42,187 nucleotides of DNA from JAKQHY01 sp034429475 (GTDB lineage Bacteria; Chloroflexota; Anaerolineae; B4-G1; SLSP01). The stretch spans positions 1-42,187 of the forward strand of contig DAOUGD010000266.1 in the NCBI GenBank assembly GCA_034429475.1, read 5' to 3'. Below the pieces are notes generated by a model. The model worked only from the letters and a program-made list of their open reading frames with translations. It did not search any database and was not told the origin of the DNA. This document shows, in pieces, positions 1 to 6,982 of this stretch; position 1 is the first letter of the stretch, and each line of letters starts with the position of its first letter. Both the position numbers and the translations under genes were made by a program.

Positions 1-1271
1 GTGACTGTTCAGAAAATGGGAAAGAAGCGCGAGCTAGGCAGGAGTCTATAGCGGAGCCGCGCTCCGCCGGTTTAGGTGAACAACTCTGCCATGTTATAGT
101 GCCCCGAGCGTACGCCCATGCGGGCGGTCAAAGTCACCACATTTTTGATAGACGCTTTACGTTTGTAGCCGCGCATCAGCCGATAGCGTTCTTTGATCCA
201 CCAGCCAATCAAGCGTTCACAGGCATTATTGGTGCCATCCAAGTCGTCCCGGTGTTGGTCCAGCGTGAACTTGCGCCAGCGCTCCCACAGGCGGGTGACC
301 AGCATCCGCATACGATACCACACACTATGCTTTTGGCCTGGGGGTGGCTGGGGAACGTCTTTGTAGTGGTCATAGAGGTGCTCCAATTGCGTCTCGCCAT
401 CGGCGGGCCGTTCACGCACCAACCGGTGCATCTGCGCCAAGTCCACCTCCAATTGGGCCGGCGTGAGGGGACTCTCCTCAGGGGGCGCTTCGTGTTGCTG
501 TAGTTGCTCCGCTAACTCATCCGCTAAGGCATCCACATTTTCCTTGATATGGTGCCGACACAGTTGATGCGCCAGCCCTGTTTCCTCCACCACTTCCTGA
601 TAGGCGCCGTGGTCGTCACTCACTAACACCTCAGCTTTGACATCCGTGGCGACGCTGCGGATCACCTCCAGGATTTCCGGGCCGTTCTCGCTGGTGATGA
701 TGTCCAGTCCCAGTAGTTCCCCACTCTGGTCATCCACCACGACTTCAATCCCCGTGTGTTCCCCCTTGAGCCGCACATATGTGCCATCCGCGCCAATCAC
801 CGCCCGTTTCCCGCCTTCTTTCACGGTCGCCCGTTGTTTCCGGCGGGCCACTTCCCCCGCCGCTTGGACATTGTTGTACACCGTCGTTTTTCCTACCCCG
901 CAGCCCAAGGCCACGGTGAAGTCTTCCACTGCTCCGTAGCTCAAGCCCAACACATACAACAGCACCGTCATACCCTTCAGCCGGTCGCTTTGTTGTGCGC
1001 CACTCACCCCACATGGATAGACTCGGAAATCCCGCTGACAGCGCACACACTCCCACCGATAGCTCCGCACTTCATGATAGGTGGGGTCTCGCAAGGGCTT
1101 GCTCTCCCCTTGCTGTCCATGGGGCTTGTAATGCTGCCCTCCACAGCCATGCGGACAGGTCTCCGGCAGATCATAGACATCAGGGACGACTTTGGGTAAG
1201 GTGACTCGAATGCGCATCGCTTCTTCCTCCTCCCCTTAGTCTACTCCCTTTCCCAAAGTCTGAACAGTCAC
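1..1271 (-). mobile_element. Complete insertion sequence with 24-bp terminal inverted repeats
   Basis: The two ends are near-perfect inverted repeats: bases 1-24 begin GTGACTGTTCAG and end GGGAAAG, and bases 1248-1271 are their reverse complement except for a few central positions. A single DDE transposase fills the interior. The left repeat starts exactly at base 1, so the left flank and any target duplication cannot be seen. Length (1271 bp) and one-gene layout fit a classical IS. The family was not assigned; ISL3-like or an unclassified group are both possible. Confidence 0.9.
72..1217 (-). CDS. DDE transposase of the IS
   Basis: A 381-residue cut-and-paste type transposase. The N-terminus has a zinc-ribbon-like CPHGC (residues 21-25) paired with CVRC (57-60), followed by a helix-turn-helix-like region (about 90-125). 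The probable catalytic triad is D144 (in IGADGTYVRLKG), D201 or D202 (VLVSDDHGAY) and E334 (NNACERLIGWW), with a CRHHIKEN motif after the second Asp as in several DDE families. A spacer of about 85 residues rich in Q and E separates the second Asp block from the Glu block. The gene is intact and lies 31 bp inside the right inverted repeat. Its product should act on the IS ends at 1-24 and 1248-1271. Family assignment is uncertain, function is not. Confidence 0.88.
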   Translation of the reverse strand: MRIRVTLPKVVPDVYDLPETCPHGCGGQHYKPHGQQGESKPLRDPTYHEVRSYRWECVRCQRDFRVYPCGVSGAQQSDRLKGMTVLLYVLGLSYGAVEDFTVALGCGVGKTTVYNNVQAAGEVARRKQRATVKEGGKRAVIGADGTYVRLKGEHTGIEVVVDDQSGELLGLDIITSENGPEILEVIRSVATDVKAEVLVSDDHGAYQEVVEETGLAHQLCRHHIKENVDALADELAEQLQQHEAPPEESPLTPAQLEVDLAQMHRLVRERPADGETQLEHLYDHYKDVPQPPPGQKHSVWYRMRMLVTRLWERWRKFTLDQHRDDLDGTNNACERLIGWWIKERYRLMRGYKRKASIKNVVTLTARMGVRSGHYNMAELFT

Positions 1272-1281
1272 GCCTGGAGCC

Positions 1282-1309
1282 TTGTGATTATCCCAAGAGA
1301 GGGTATACT
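1282..1309 (+). promoter_or_regulatory. Promoter of the abiE operon
   Basis: TTGTGA (1282-1287) and TATACT (1304-1309) are separated by 16 bp, a good sigma-70-type match. The predicted start near 1316 falls at the left edge of the palindromic operator at 1314-1366. The promoter lies just outside the right end of the IS. Confidence 0.7.
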
Positions 1310-1313
1310 ATAC

Positions 1314-1366
1314 TTAATCATCTCCCATTTTGTTATTCTTTCGGTAACAAAGCAGGAGATGGTTAA
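1314..1366 (+). promoter_or_regulatory. Palindromic operator / leader hairpin of abiE
   Basis: An interrupted inverted repeat: TTAATCATCTCC at the left pairs with GGAGATGGTTAA at the right (one mismatch), and inside these TTTGTTA pairs with TAACAAA around a 9-base loop. It sits between the promoter and the antitoxin start. Known AbiEi antitoxins bind inverted repeats in their own promoter and repress it, so autoregulation here is a reasonable inference. Confidence 0.65.
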
Positions 1367-1389
1367 ATAATACAGAGGATGGAAAAACG

Positions 1390-2214
1390 ATGGAGCGTTC
1401 CCTTTCGCCGCTGGAATCCAAGCTGATTTTGCATCTGGAGTGGGAGAAGCAGCCGGTGGTCACGTTAGCAGAGGCGACGGCGATCCTGGGTTGTTCAGAC
1501 GCTCACGCCCGCAAAATTCTGCACCAGTTAGCGCAAAAACAGTGGCTCGCGCGGATTAAGGCCGGGGTCTATGAAGTGATCCCGGCCGAGCGCGGCGCGT
1601 ATGCCTTCCCAGATACGAACCCCCTGTTCATCGGCAGCTACCTTGTTAGTCCCTACTACTTCTCGTATGCCACCGCCGCGTTCTACTATGGCCTTTCCAC
1701 GCAGGCCGCCGCCACCGTCTACATTGCGACCACGGCCGCTAAAAGCAAGCGGGTACTCACCGTGCGCCAGCGCACTTACCGCCTGGTAGTACAACCTGCG
1801 TCTCAATTCTTTGGCGCTGTTGAGGTCGAGGCTTATGGCAGCCGGGTCTGGATGGCCGACCGGGAAAAGGCCGTGGTAGATGCTCTGACGCATCCCGAAT
1901 ATGCCGGCGACATCCCAGAGATTGCGGGGATGCTTTGGCGTGGCAAAGCGCAATGCGATTGGATGCGCCTGGCGGTGCATGCCCTCAAGATGCAATCCCA
2001 ATCCCTGTTACAACGGTTGGGCTATCTGGGCGATTTCCTGGCTTTGCCGTGGCCGCAAGAAGTGCGGGAGCAACTCCGGGCCGGTATTGGCAAGAACGTG
2101 ACGTATTTAGGGCGCGTGGGACTGTGGGGCAACGATGGTGCGTATGATGCGGCCTGGCGCGTCATCGCCAACCTCCCGTCGGCAGAGTTGCGTGCCGAGA
2201 TCGAGGTGCGGTGA
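1390..2214 (+). CDS. abiEi: AbiEi-family antitoxin / autorepressor
   Basis: A 274-residue protein with an N-terminal winged-helix domain (about residues 5-60, including ATAILGCSDAHARKILHQL) and the AbiEi-type C-terminal domain (about 75-270, with YLVSPYYFSYATAAFYYGLS and VWMADREKAVVDALTHPEY). In type IV AbiE systems this protein represses the operon and counteracts the nucleotidyltransferase toxin without binding it. The start is supported by AGAGG 11 bases upstream. Its stop overlaps the start of the toxin gene (TGATG), indicating translational coupling. The palindrome at 1314-1366 is its likely binding site. Confidence 0.88.
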   Translation: MERSLSPLESKLILHLEWEKQPVVTLAEATAILGCSDAHARKILHQLAQKQWLARIKAGVYEVIPAERGAYAFPDTNPLFIGSYLVSPYYFSYATAAFYYGLSTQAAATVYIATTAAKSKRVLTVRQRTYRLVVQPASQFFGAVEVEAYGSRVWMADREKAVVDALTHPEYAGDIPEIAGMLWRGKAQCDWMRLAVHALKMQSQSLLQRLGYLGDFLALPWPQEVREQLRAGIGKNVTYLGRVGLWGNDGAYDAAWRVIANLPSAELRAEIEVR

Positions 2215-3146
2215 TGCTGGAAAAACGGTTAGCTCAATGGTATGCCGCCGACGCCGGGGTAGACCTGGACATCGCCGAGCGGGAGATCGCTTTGACCTAT
2301 GTGTTGCGCCTCCTGGCCGATCACGGCCTGTTAGCGGCGCTGGCATTCAAAGGCGGCACAGCCATCCGCAAGTTGTTTTTGGGGACGACGGGCCGTTTCA
2401 GCCTGGATTTGGATTTTACTGCCGTGGGCGAGGTGACGCCGGAGGCCTGGATTCTTGAACTCGCGGCGCTGTTTGATGAACAAACTCACTATGGGATCAC
2501 ATTCAGCATCCCTGGCCCTGATTACTATGCCACGCCGGACTCCTGCGGAGCTGAAGTGACCTATCATCACGATTGGTTGTCTGCGGGACGCTTCGGCGTG
2601 CAAGTCAGTTTTCGCGCACTCCCGCTGCTGCCGGTGAACCCATTGCCCTTGCGTCACGAGCGCTACTTCGATTGGTTGGGAATCACGCCGCCGGAGCCGC
2701 CAACGCTGGACTTGCACGAGATCATTGGTGAAAAGGTGCGCGCTGCCGTGCAACGCACCCGCGTGCGCGACCTGTACGATCTCTACCAACTGGCTCACCA
2801 GCCATACAACCGCGAGCTGGTGCGGAAAATCGCCGTTCTCAAATGTTGGGAAACCCACTATGCCTTTGATCCCAGCTTGTTTCTGGCGAACCTCGCCGGC
2901 GGTCGCTACGATTGGAGTGATTTAGCGCGATTGGTGCGCCGCGACAGATTGCCGTCGCCCGAAACCATCATTCAAAACGTACAGCAACATTACGCCTTTC
3001 TGACCATATTAAGTCCCGAAGAAGCCCTATTGGCGGCCGATGCCTATGGGCGAGAAACGGCGCTCTATCGGCAAGTGTGCGATAGTGTGCTTGTTGGCAA
3101 CCAGCCCGGTTCGGTGAAGAGTTCAGGAAACCCCAGCCACAAATAG
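2214..3146 (+). CDS. abiEii: AbiEii-family nucleotidyltransferase toxin
   Basis: A 310-residue member of the AbiEii/AbiGii nucleotidyltransferase family, the toxin of a type IV toxin-antitoxin and phage-abortive-infection system. Visible motifs are FKGGTAIRKLF (about residues 45-55), the NTase signature RFSLDLDF (about 61-68, with the two Asp that hold the metal) and EKVRAAVQRTRVRDLYDLY (about 173-191), the C-terminal motif typical of these toxins. The ATG at 2214 overlaps the antitoxin stop and has GAGG 7 bases upstream; a GTG one codon earlier is possible. The gene appears intact. It ends in a terminator that overlaps its stop codon. Confidence 0.9.
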   Translation: MLEKRLAQWYAADAGVDLDIAEREIALTYVLRLLADHGLLAALAFKGGTAIRKLFLGTTGRFSLDLDFTAVGEVTPEAWILELAALFDEQTHYGITFSIPGPDYYATPDSCGAEVTYHHDWLSAGRFGVQVSFRALPLLPVNPLPLRHERYFDWLGITPPEPPTLDLHEIIGEKVRAAVQRTRVRDLYDLYQLAHQPYNRELVRKIAVLKCWETHYAFDPSLFLANLAGGRYDWSDLARLVRRDRLPSPETIIQNVQQHYAFLTILSPEEALLAADAYGRETALYRQVCDSVLVGNQPGSVKSSGNPSHK

Positions 3147-3183
3147 CCCCTTCGGCCTGATGCCTTATGGTCGAAGGGGCTTC
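3145..3183. terminator. Terminator between abiEii and int1 (convergent)
   Basis: AGCCCCTTCG (3145-3154) pairs perfectly with CGAAGGGGCT (3172-3181) around a 17-base loop. The genes on either side converge, so it may serve both, although T-runs are short. Confidence 0.6.
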
Positions 3184-3191
3184 GTTATCCT

Positions 3192-4178
3192 CTATATCCC
3201 CCAATTGTCAATCGGTGATGCTTTGCGGTGTGCATTTTCTACATCTGCCTGCATAATCGCCAGGTACTCACGTACCATTTCCAGGCTGGCGTGCCCCAGC
3301 ATTGCCTGCAAGCTGTAAATATCGCCGCCATTCCGCAAATAGTTGATGGCGAACGTATGGCGGAAGCGATGGGGATGCACATCCACAATCCCGGCGCGTT
3401 TGCCAATACGGGCAATCAACGTGTGTAGACTGCGCCGGTTTAAAGGTTTGGTAGCCTCTTCGTGTTGGGTGAACAAAGGATCACTGGGCAGATGCCCTTC
3501 GCGGGCCGCCAGATAACGCCATAAAACTTTACAGGTGCGGCGACCAATCGCCAGAATACGTTCCTTCGACCCCTTGCCATACACCCGGATCCGCTGATTG
3601 GACAAATCCAGATCGCGGATCGTCGCGTCACACAATTCCGAGGCGCGTATCCCCGTATCGGCGAGCAAACGTAGGATTGTCTGGTCTCGCAGCGTCGTGA
3701 CTCGCTCATTCTGAATGATATGACCATTGCGTCGGAAAGCCGCCTGATGCTCACACGCCTCCAACAAGGCGAGCATCTCCTCTTTGGTGAAAGGCACAAT
3801 CGCGCGCTTTTCCGGCTTGGGTCGAGGAACGCGCTTCAAAATATGCGCCTCCACTACACCTTCATTCACTCCCCATGTCCACAAGGCGGATAAGGCGGTA
3901 TGAATGTTCAGGCGGCTTTTCTTAGACAGCGGCTTGGGGGCGCGGGGAACAATGCCACCTACAGCTTGAGGGGTTGTGCCCAGATATTCCAGGAATGCGC
4001 TGATTTCACTGGGAGCGATGTCACGCAGTAGGGGATCATTTGGGAGATAGGCTTGCAGTTTACGAAAAGCATTGTCGTAATCAGCCAGCGTGTGCTCACT
4101 GAGGCCTTGCCCACGTTTCTGGAGCATAAAACCCTCAATGGCCTTAGAAAGGGTCAGATTCAAAACTTGGTTTACCAT
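3192..4178 (-). CDS. Tyrosine recombinase (integrase), copy 1
   Basis: A 328-residue tyrosine recombinase with an N-terminal SAM-like core-binding domain (about 8-110) and a complete catalytic domain: R178 (DTGIRASELC), K203/K206 (GKGSKER), H270-x-x-R273 (HPHRFRHTFA), H296 (LGHAS) and nucleophile Y305. A strong GGAGGTG lies just ahead of the ATG. It is clearly homologous to int2 along its whole length, sharing RVPRPK-x-EKRAI, HTFAIN-x-LRNGG and the C-terminal AHRKASP. It lies outside the 17.66-kb element, on the far side of the left att site, so it probably belongs to an older island that used the same or a related site. Its own att ends were not found. Confidence 0.92.
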   Translation of the reverse strand: MVNQVLNLTLSKAIEGFMLQKRGQGLSEHTLADYDNAFRKLQAYLPNDPLLRDIAPSEISAFLEYLGTTPQAVGGIVPRAPKPLSKKSRLNIHTALSALWTWGVNEGVVEAHILKRVPRPKPEKRAIVPFTKEEMLALLEACEHQAAFRRNGHIIQNERVTTLRDQTILRLLADTGIRASELCDATIRDLDLSNQRIRVYGKGSKERILAIGRRTCKVLWRYLAAREGHLPSDPLFTQHEEATKPLNRRSLHTLIARIGKRAGIVDVHPHRFRHTFAINYLRNGGDIYSLQAMLGHASLEMVREYLAIMQADVENAHRKASPIDNWGI

Positions 4179-4204
4179 GTCACCTCCGGTCTAATATCCC
4201 CTTC

Positions 4205-4245
4205 ATTATGCAGGCGTCATAATGTAAACGCATAGGCTGCATAAT
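4205..4245. promoter_or_regulatory. Inverted repeat upstream of int1
   Basis: ATTATGCAG (4205-4213) and CTGCATAAT (4237-4245) form a perfect 9-bp inverted repeat, with a CATAATG half-copy between them. It is 27-67 bp upstream of the int1 start, where an operator or an integrase/excisionase arm site would be expected. Function is inferred from position. Confidence 0.4.
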
Positions 4246-4286
4246 ATTAGGGGGAGTTTTTTTGAACCGTAGGCTCAGCCAACCAT

Positions 4287-4305
4287 GCGCACTGAGGAAG
4301 TGCGC
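4287..4305. other. Small hairpin near attL
   Basis: GCGCACT (4287-4293) and AGTGCGC (4299-4305) form a perfect 7-bp stem with a 5-base loop. It lies in the non-coding stretch 4179-4502, which otherwise holds the int1 upstream repeat, the tRNA fragment and the int2 terminator. No T-run follows, so a terminator role is doubtful. Confidence 0.35.
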
Positions 4306-4362
4306 CTCTTTCGAGGTTAGTAGACATGGCTACCTTAGATGACCTTACCATGTCCACTAAGA

Positions 4363-4409
4363 TGGGCGAGAAGAGACTCGAACTCTTGACCTCACGGATG
4401 TGAACCGTG
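4363..4409 (-). other. attL: displaced 3' part of a tRNA-Val gene
   Basis: These 47 bases match the 3' half of the intact tRNA-Val at 22021-22067 with five mismatches, and 4388-4409 are identical to 22046-22067. The mismatches in the T-stem are compensatory: the fragment would form AAGAG/CTCTT where the intact gene has TAGGG/CCCTA. It therefore derives from a functional tRNA lineage rather than random decay. It lies 94 bp beyond the 3' end of int2, the normal position for an attachment site. Confidence 0.85.
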
Positions 4410-4446
4410 AAACGTTGTAAGTATTACGGCGTTTCTCAAGGAATTG

Positions 4447-4483
4447 AAAGCGGGAAGCCCCGCCATAGGGCTTCCCGCTTTGG
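4447..4483. terminator. Terminator of int2
   Basis: A perfect 14-bp stem, AAAGCGGGAAGCCC (4447-4460) with GGGCTTCCCGCTTT (4468-4481), around a 7-base loop. It is 20 bp beyond the int2 stop codon and can work in both directions, insulating the element from outside transcription. Confidence 0.85.
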
Positions 4484-4502
4484 TGTATGTATGCCTTGCG
4501 CT

Positions 4503-5465
4503 CTATAGTCGCCAGTTAGCCACCGGCGAGGCTTTCCGATGAGCCGTTTCTACATCGGCCTGGGCTATCGCCAAATATCGTTTGCACATATCTAACGAAG
4601 CGTGACCTAACATCTCCTGCAAAGCAAAGATGTTCCCGCCGTTTCGGAGGAAGTTTATAGCGAATGTGTGCCGAAATTGATGGGGATGGACGCCAGGCAC
4701 GCCAGCCGCCTCCCCTGCGCGCTTGAGTAGGGTTAAGAGGTTGCGCCGGGTCATGGGGGTGGTTTCGCCGTGGTTGACAAACAACGGATCGCCAGGCGCG
4801 GCCTCGTCCCGCTGAGTTTCAAGGTACATCCAAACGGCCTGGGTAGTCCTGACATCCATTGAAAGGATACGTTCCTTTGAACCTTTCCCCATGACCTTCA
4901 GGCGGTGGTTCCGGGCGTCAAAGTCTGCAATGCGCGCGGCGCAAAGTTCTGAAACGCGCAGACCGGTATCCAACAATATCTTAATGATTGCCTTGTCTCT
5001 TAGGGCAGTTTGCCGCGGCGCGGTAATGGTTTTCCCGTTGCGCTCATAGTGGTAGCTTTCGCACGCTTTCAACAGGGCAATCACGTCATCACGGGTCAGG
5101 GTTTCGATAGCGCGCTTTTCGGCCTTCGGTCGTGGCACGCGGCGCATCAGATGTTGTCGGGCAATCCCTGCATCTACCGCCCATGTCCAAAACGACGCCA
5201 TAACCGTGTGGATATTGCGCCTGGACTTCCCGGAAAGGATGACAGCGTCTCTGGCCGCAATCCCTTTCTTGATTTCTTGGGGGGTATCCCGCAAGTAGGT
5301 GAGGAACGCGCTCAAATTTTCTGAGGTCAGGGTGTTTATGTCGGGGTCTTCCGGGAAGTATCTTTGCAGTTTTTCCAGAGCGACGGCGTACCCGGATAAT
5401 GTGCTTTCGCTCAAGGAAACGCGCTTGAATAGCAGGAATCCTTGAATAGCTTTCGATAGTTTCAT
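4503..5465 (-). CDS. int: Tyrosine recombinase (integrase) of the element, copy 2
   Basis: A 320-residue tyrosine recombinase expected to insert and excise the 17.66-kb element at tRNA-Val. It has a core-binding domain (about 3-105) and a full catalytic set: R170 (DTGLRVSELC), K194/K197 (GKGSKER), H262-x-x-R265 (HPHQFRHTFA), H288 (LGHAS) and Y297. GGAGGA lies 7 bases before the ATG. The start codon and part of the ribosome-binding site are inside a perfect inverted repeat (5464-5473/5488-5497), suggesting translational or repressor control. An extended -10 lies at 5516-5524. Its 3' end faces attL. It is closely related to int1. Confidence 0.95.
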   Translation of the reverse strand: MKLSKAIQGFLLFKRVSLSESTLSGYAVALEKLQRYFPEDPDINTLTSENLSAFLTYLRDTPQEIKKGIAARDAVILSGKSRRNIHTVMASFWTWAVDAGIARQHLMRRVPRPKAEKRAIETLTRDDVIALLKACESYHYERNGKTITAPRQTALRDKAIIKILLDTGLRVSELCAARIADFDARNHRLKVMGKGSKERILSMDVRTTQAVWMYLETQRDEAAPGDPLFVNHGETTPMTRRNLLTLLKRAGEAAGVPGVHPHQFRHTFAINFLRNGGNIFALQEMLGHASLDMCKRYLAIAQADVETAHRKASPVANWRL

Positions 5466-5497
5466 GACAATCCTCCGTTATAATTTTGGATTGTCAT
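5464..5497 (-). promoter_or_regulatory. Inverted repeat covering the int2 start codon
   Basis: ATGACAATCC (5464-5473) and GGATTGTCAT (5488-5497) are a perfect 10-bp inverted repeat with a 14-base loop. On the transcript the 3' arm contains part of the ribosome-binding site and the ATG of int2, so a folded hairpin would hide the start. It could equally be a dyad operator just downstream of the promoter. Confidence 0.65.
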
Positions 5498-5515
5498 TGT
5501 GTGACGGCAAAATTT

Positions 5516-5524
5516 ATTATATCA
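5516..5524 (-). promoter_or_regulatory. Extended -10 promoter of int2
   Basis: On the minus strand the sequence reads TGATATAAT, a consensus extended -10 (TGnTATAAT). No good -35 is visible, which is usual for this class. Transcription would start near 5509, giving a leader of about 45 bases that contains the inverted repeat at 5464-5497. Confidence 0.6.
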
Positions 5525-5567
5525 GATGGGGAGGGTTTTCATGGCGAGGGGGCCGCCAGTTGCGGCG

Positions 5568-6020
5568 CTATAGTTGCAGGTAAGCGGCGATAGCTGCCAG
5601 CACCAGGCCAGCGCCGCCGATCAGGGTGTCGAGGCGGCCGCCGGTCTTTATATGCCCAATGGTGAGCCTGCCAAACGGCCAAAACGCCGGCACGCCATTA
5701 CTCAGGGCGTCCAGGGCAATATGACTGCACCAGGCGCAGAAAAACGCCGTAGCGAGGCTCACAGGGGCTATAGAGAGGGTGATTAGAACATAGGTGCTAA
5801 CGGCAGGCGTCCATAGCCAGTGGCTAAATCCACGGTGGCCCAGCATCCCTTTGATTTGCTGCACGCCGGGAATGTTCACCTGTAGCCAGTCTGGAGCCAT
5901 GCCGGCAAGGCCGCCGATCACGGCGCACCCGGCCAATTCTGGCCAGGCAGTTGCCCCGGCCAGCGCGCCGGCCGTCAGGCCAGCGGCGATGCCCCACGCG
6001 GCATGGGTTTTACCCTGCAT
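5568..6020 (-). CDS. YdjM-like membrane-bound metal-dependent hydrolase family protein
   Basis: A 150-residue multi-pass membrane protein of the YdjM (LexA-regulated, DUF457) family. The family metal-site residues are present: H6 (KTHAAWG), D44 (GMAPDWL), H62 and H67 (HRGFSHW), and H100 with D104 (HIALDALS). About four hydrophobic segments are visible. In E. coli YdjM is an SOS-induced inner-membrane protein whose substrate is unclear, so only the family can be named. It is the last gene of the long operon. Its ATG lies within the end of the 31-residue gene at 6010-6105, so the two overlap by 11 bases. Confidence 0.8.
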   Translation of the reverse strand: MQGKTHAAWGIAAGLTAGALAGATAWPELAGCAVIGGLAGMAPDWLQVNIPGVQQIKGMLGHRGFSHWLWTPAVSTYVLITLSIAPVSLATAFFCAWCSHIALDALSNGVPAFWPFGRLTIGHIKTGGRLDTLIGGAGLVLAAIAAYLQL

Positions 6021-6105
6021 CGTGGCGATCTTCTTTGGGTATCAGCAGGATAAACCACAGGCCATACCAGGCCATGGCCATGGTGATTCCCAGGATTACA
6101 TCCAT
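6010..6105 (-). CDS. 31-residue single-TM peptide
   Basis: A small reading frame starting MDVILGITMAMAWYG, with one hydrophobic helix (about residues 3-22) and a charged tail PKEDRHD. GGAG lies 7 bases before the ATG, and the stop overlaps the start of the YdjM-like gene, so it fits the coupled operon. No family was recognised. It resembles the very small membrane proteins found in mobile-element transfer regions, by size and topology only. Confidence 0.5.
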   Translation of the reverse strand: MDVILGITMAMAWYGLWFILLIPKEDRHDAG

Positions 6106-6173
6106 GTGCGTCTCCGATTGCGGCGTTTTAATCGGCGGGCCGCGCTAAAGAGTAGGCTGAACAGTTTGCGCAT
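6096..6173 (-). CDS. 25-residue basic peptide (possible)
   Basis: A short frame starting MRKLFSLLFSAARRLKRRN, with a hydrophobic N-terminal half and a very Arg-rich C-terminus. AGGAG is correctly placed about 9 bases before the ATG, which is the main support. It overlaps the 69-residue gene upstream and the 31-residue gene downstream. It might be a translational-coupling leader rather than a functional peptide. Confidence 0.3.
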   Translation of the reverse strand: MRKLFSLLFSAARRLKRRNRRRTWM

Positions 6174-6354
6174 GACTCATCTCCTGTGTCAGGTAGGGCC
6201 AGCATCCCATAACGCCGCCGATAAAACAGGTGACGGCTACGGCAATCGCCAGGATCAACAGGAACGGCGATTGGCTGACCCATGCATACCAGCCGATACT
6301 GCCGCCGGTCCCAGCGGCCAGGGTTACGTTGATGGGTGTCAGTTTCTTAAACAT
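6145..6354 (-). CDS. 69-residue small membrane protein
   Basis: Starts MFKKLTPINVTLAAGTGG and has one or two hydrophobic segments (about 9-27 and 30-52: PFLLILAIAVAVTCFIGG). No family was recognised. It overlaps the preceding 151-residue membrane gene by 16 bases, in keeping with the packed operon. Confidence 0.55.
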   Translation of the reverse strand: MFKKLTPINVTLAAGTGGSIGWYAWVSQSPFLLILAIAVAVTCFIGGVMGCWPYLTQEMSHAQTVQPTL

Positions 6355-6794
6355 ACGTTGTAATACTTCTCCTCTATGCCGTCATTGTCATAGACAGTTT
6401 TAACTCCTAAGCAAGCACGTTTTGCATATTCAATAACCGACTCAACCGTAGTTCCAAGAAAGCTCCCGGTTATCACGGCTACGAGTAGCCCGCCCAACGT
6501 AATCCCTAAAATACACTCTGCCAGGTCTTTTCTGCCTATCAGCACTAAGGGAATGATAAGTATCATGGATAGATATATAGGTATTGTTTCGACAAATCCA
6601 AAGACACCGGCAAACCCCCGTAATATGGTGAAAACAACCATCATGGAAACCAATAGCCCTAGCACAAAGTTGGCGTACTGGACGCCAACGTAAAAAACCG
6701 CCCAAATAGTTACTCCTGCGAATAGGAGCGTCGTTAACACCCAATAACAAATAAATTCAAGGGAGATTCTCCGTAGCACGCGCAAGAATTTCAT
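6339..6794 (-). CDS. 151-residue multi-pass membrane protein
   Basis: The start chosen is the ATG at 6794 (MKFLRVLRRISLEFICYW), which overlaps the upstream stop as ATGA and has GAGG about 6 bases ahead. A longer frame begins 12 codons earlier. At least four hydrophobic stretches are visible (about 10-33, 40-60, 65-88, 95-118), with a short hydrophilic C-terminus DGIEEKYYN. No family was recognised. Base composition is more AT-rich than its neighbours, hinting at a separate origin. Confidence 0.6.
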   Translation of the reverse strand: MKFLRVLRRISLEFICYWVLTTLLFAGVTIWAVFYVGVQYANFVLGLLVSMMVVFTILRGFAGVFGFVETIPIYLSMILIIPLVLIGRKDLAECILGITLGGLLVAVITGSFLGTTVESVIEYAKRACLGVKTVYDNDGIEEKYYNVCLRN

Positions 6795-6982
6795 AGAAAC
6801 CTCAGCTTCTTTTCCCCACACGCAAGACATCCCTCAGAGACAAACCGGGCCACGTCGGGAATTGGAATAACGGTTTCACACTGCCGGCATCGGAGTCCCT
6901 GCTTATGGCATAGCCACAGGAACAGCCGGACAAACCAGGCGGCGATGGTGTGAGCGGTCAGGTCAGTGAGCCCGGCGTACAC
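6791..6982 (-). CDS. 63-residue zinc-ribbon protein with N-terminal hydrophobic helix
   Basis: The likely start is GTG at 6982 (VYAGLTDLTAHTIAAWF), with GGAG 7 bases upstream; a longer frame extends to 7057 but overlaps its neighbour heavily. A hydrophobic segment (about 9-28) is followed by CRQC and GCLACG, a four-cysteine ribbon spaced like the one in the 73-residue gene next door (CxxC-15-GCxxCG-x-K). The two look like paralogues. A short membrane-tethered zinc finger of unknown role. Confidence 0.55.
   Translation of the reverse strand: MYAGLTDLTAHTIAAWFVRLFLWLCHKQGLRCRQCETVIPIPDVARFVSEGCLACGEKKLRFL

Noticed and set aside
4363..4440. Second tRNA gene
   Set aside because: Only the 3' half matches tRNA-Val; past 4409 the sequence leaves the tRNA, so it is an att fragment, not a functional gene.
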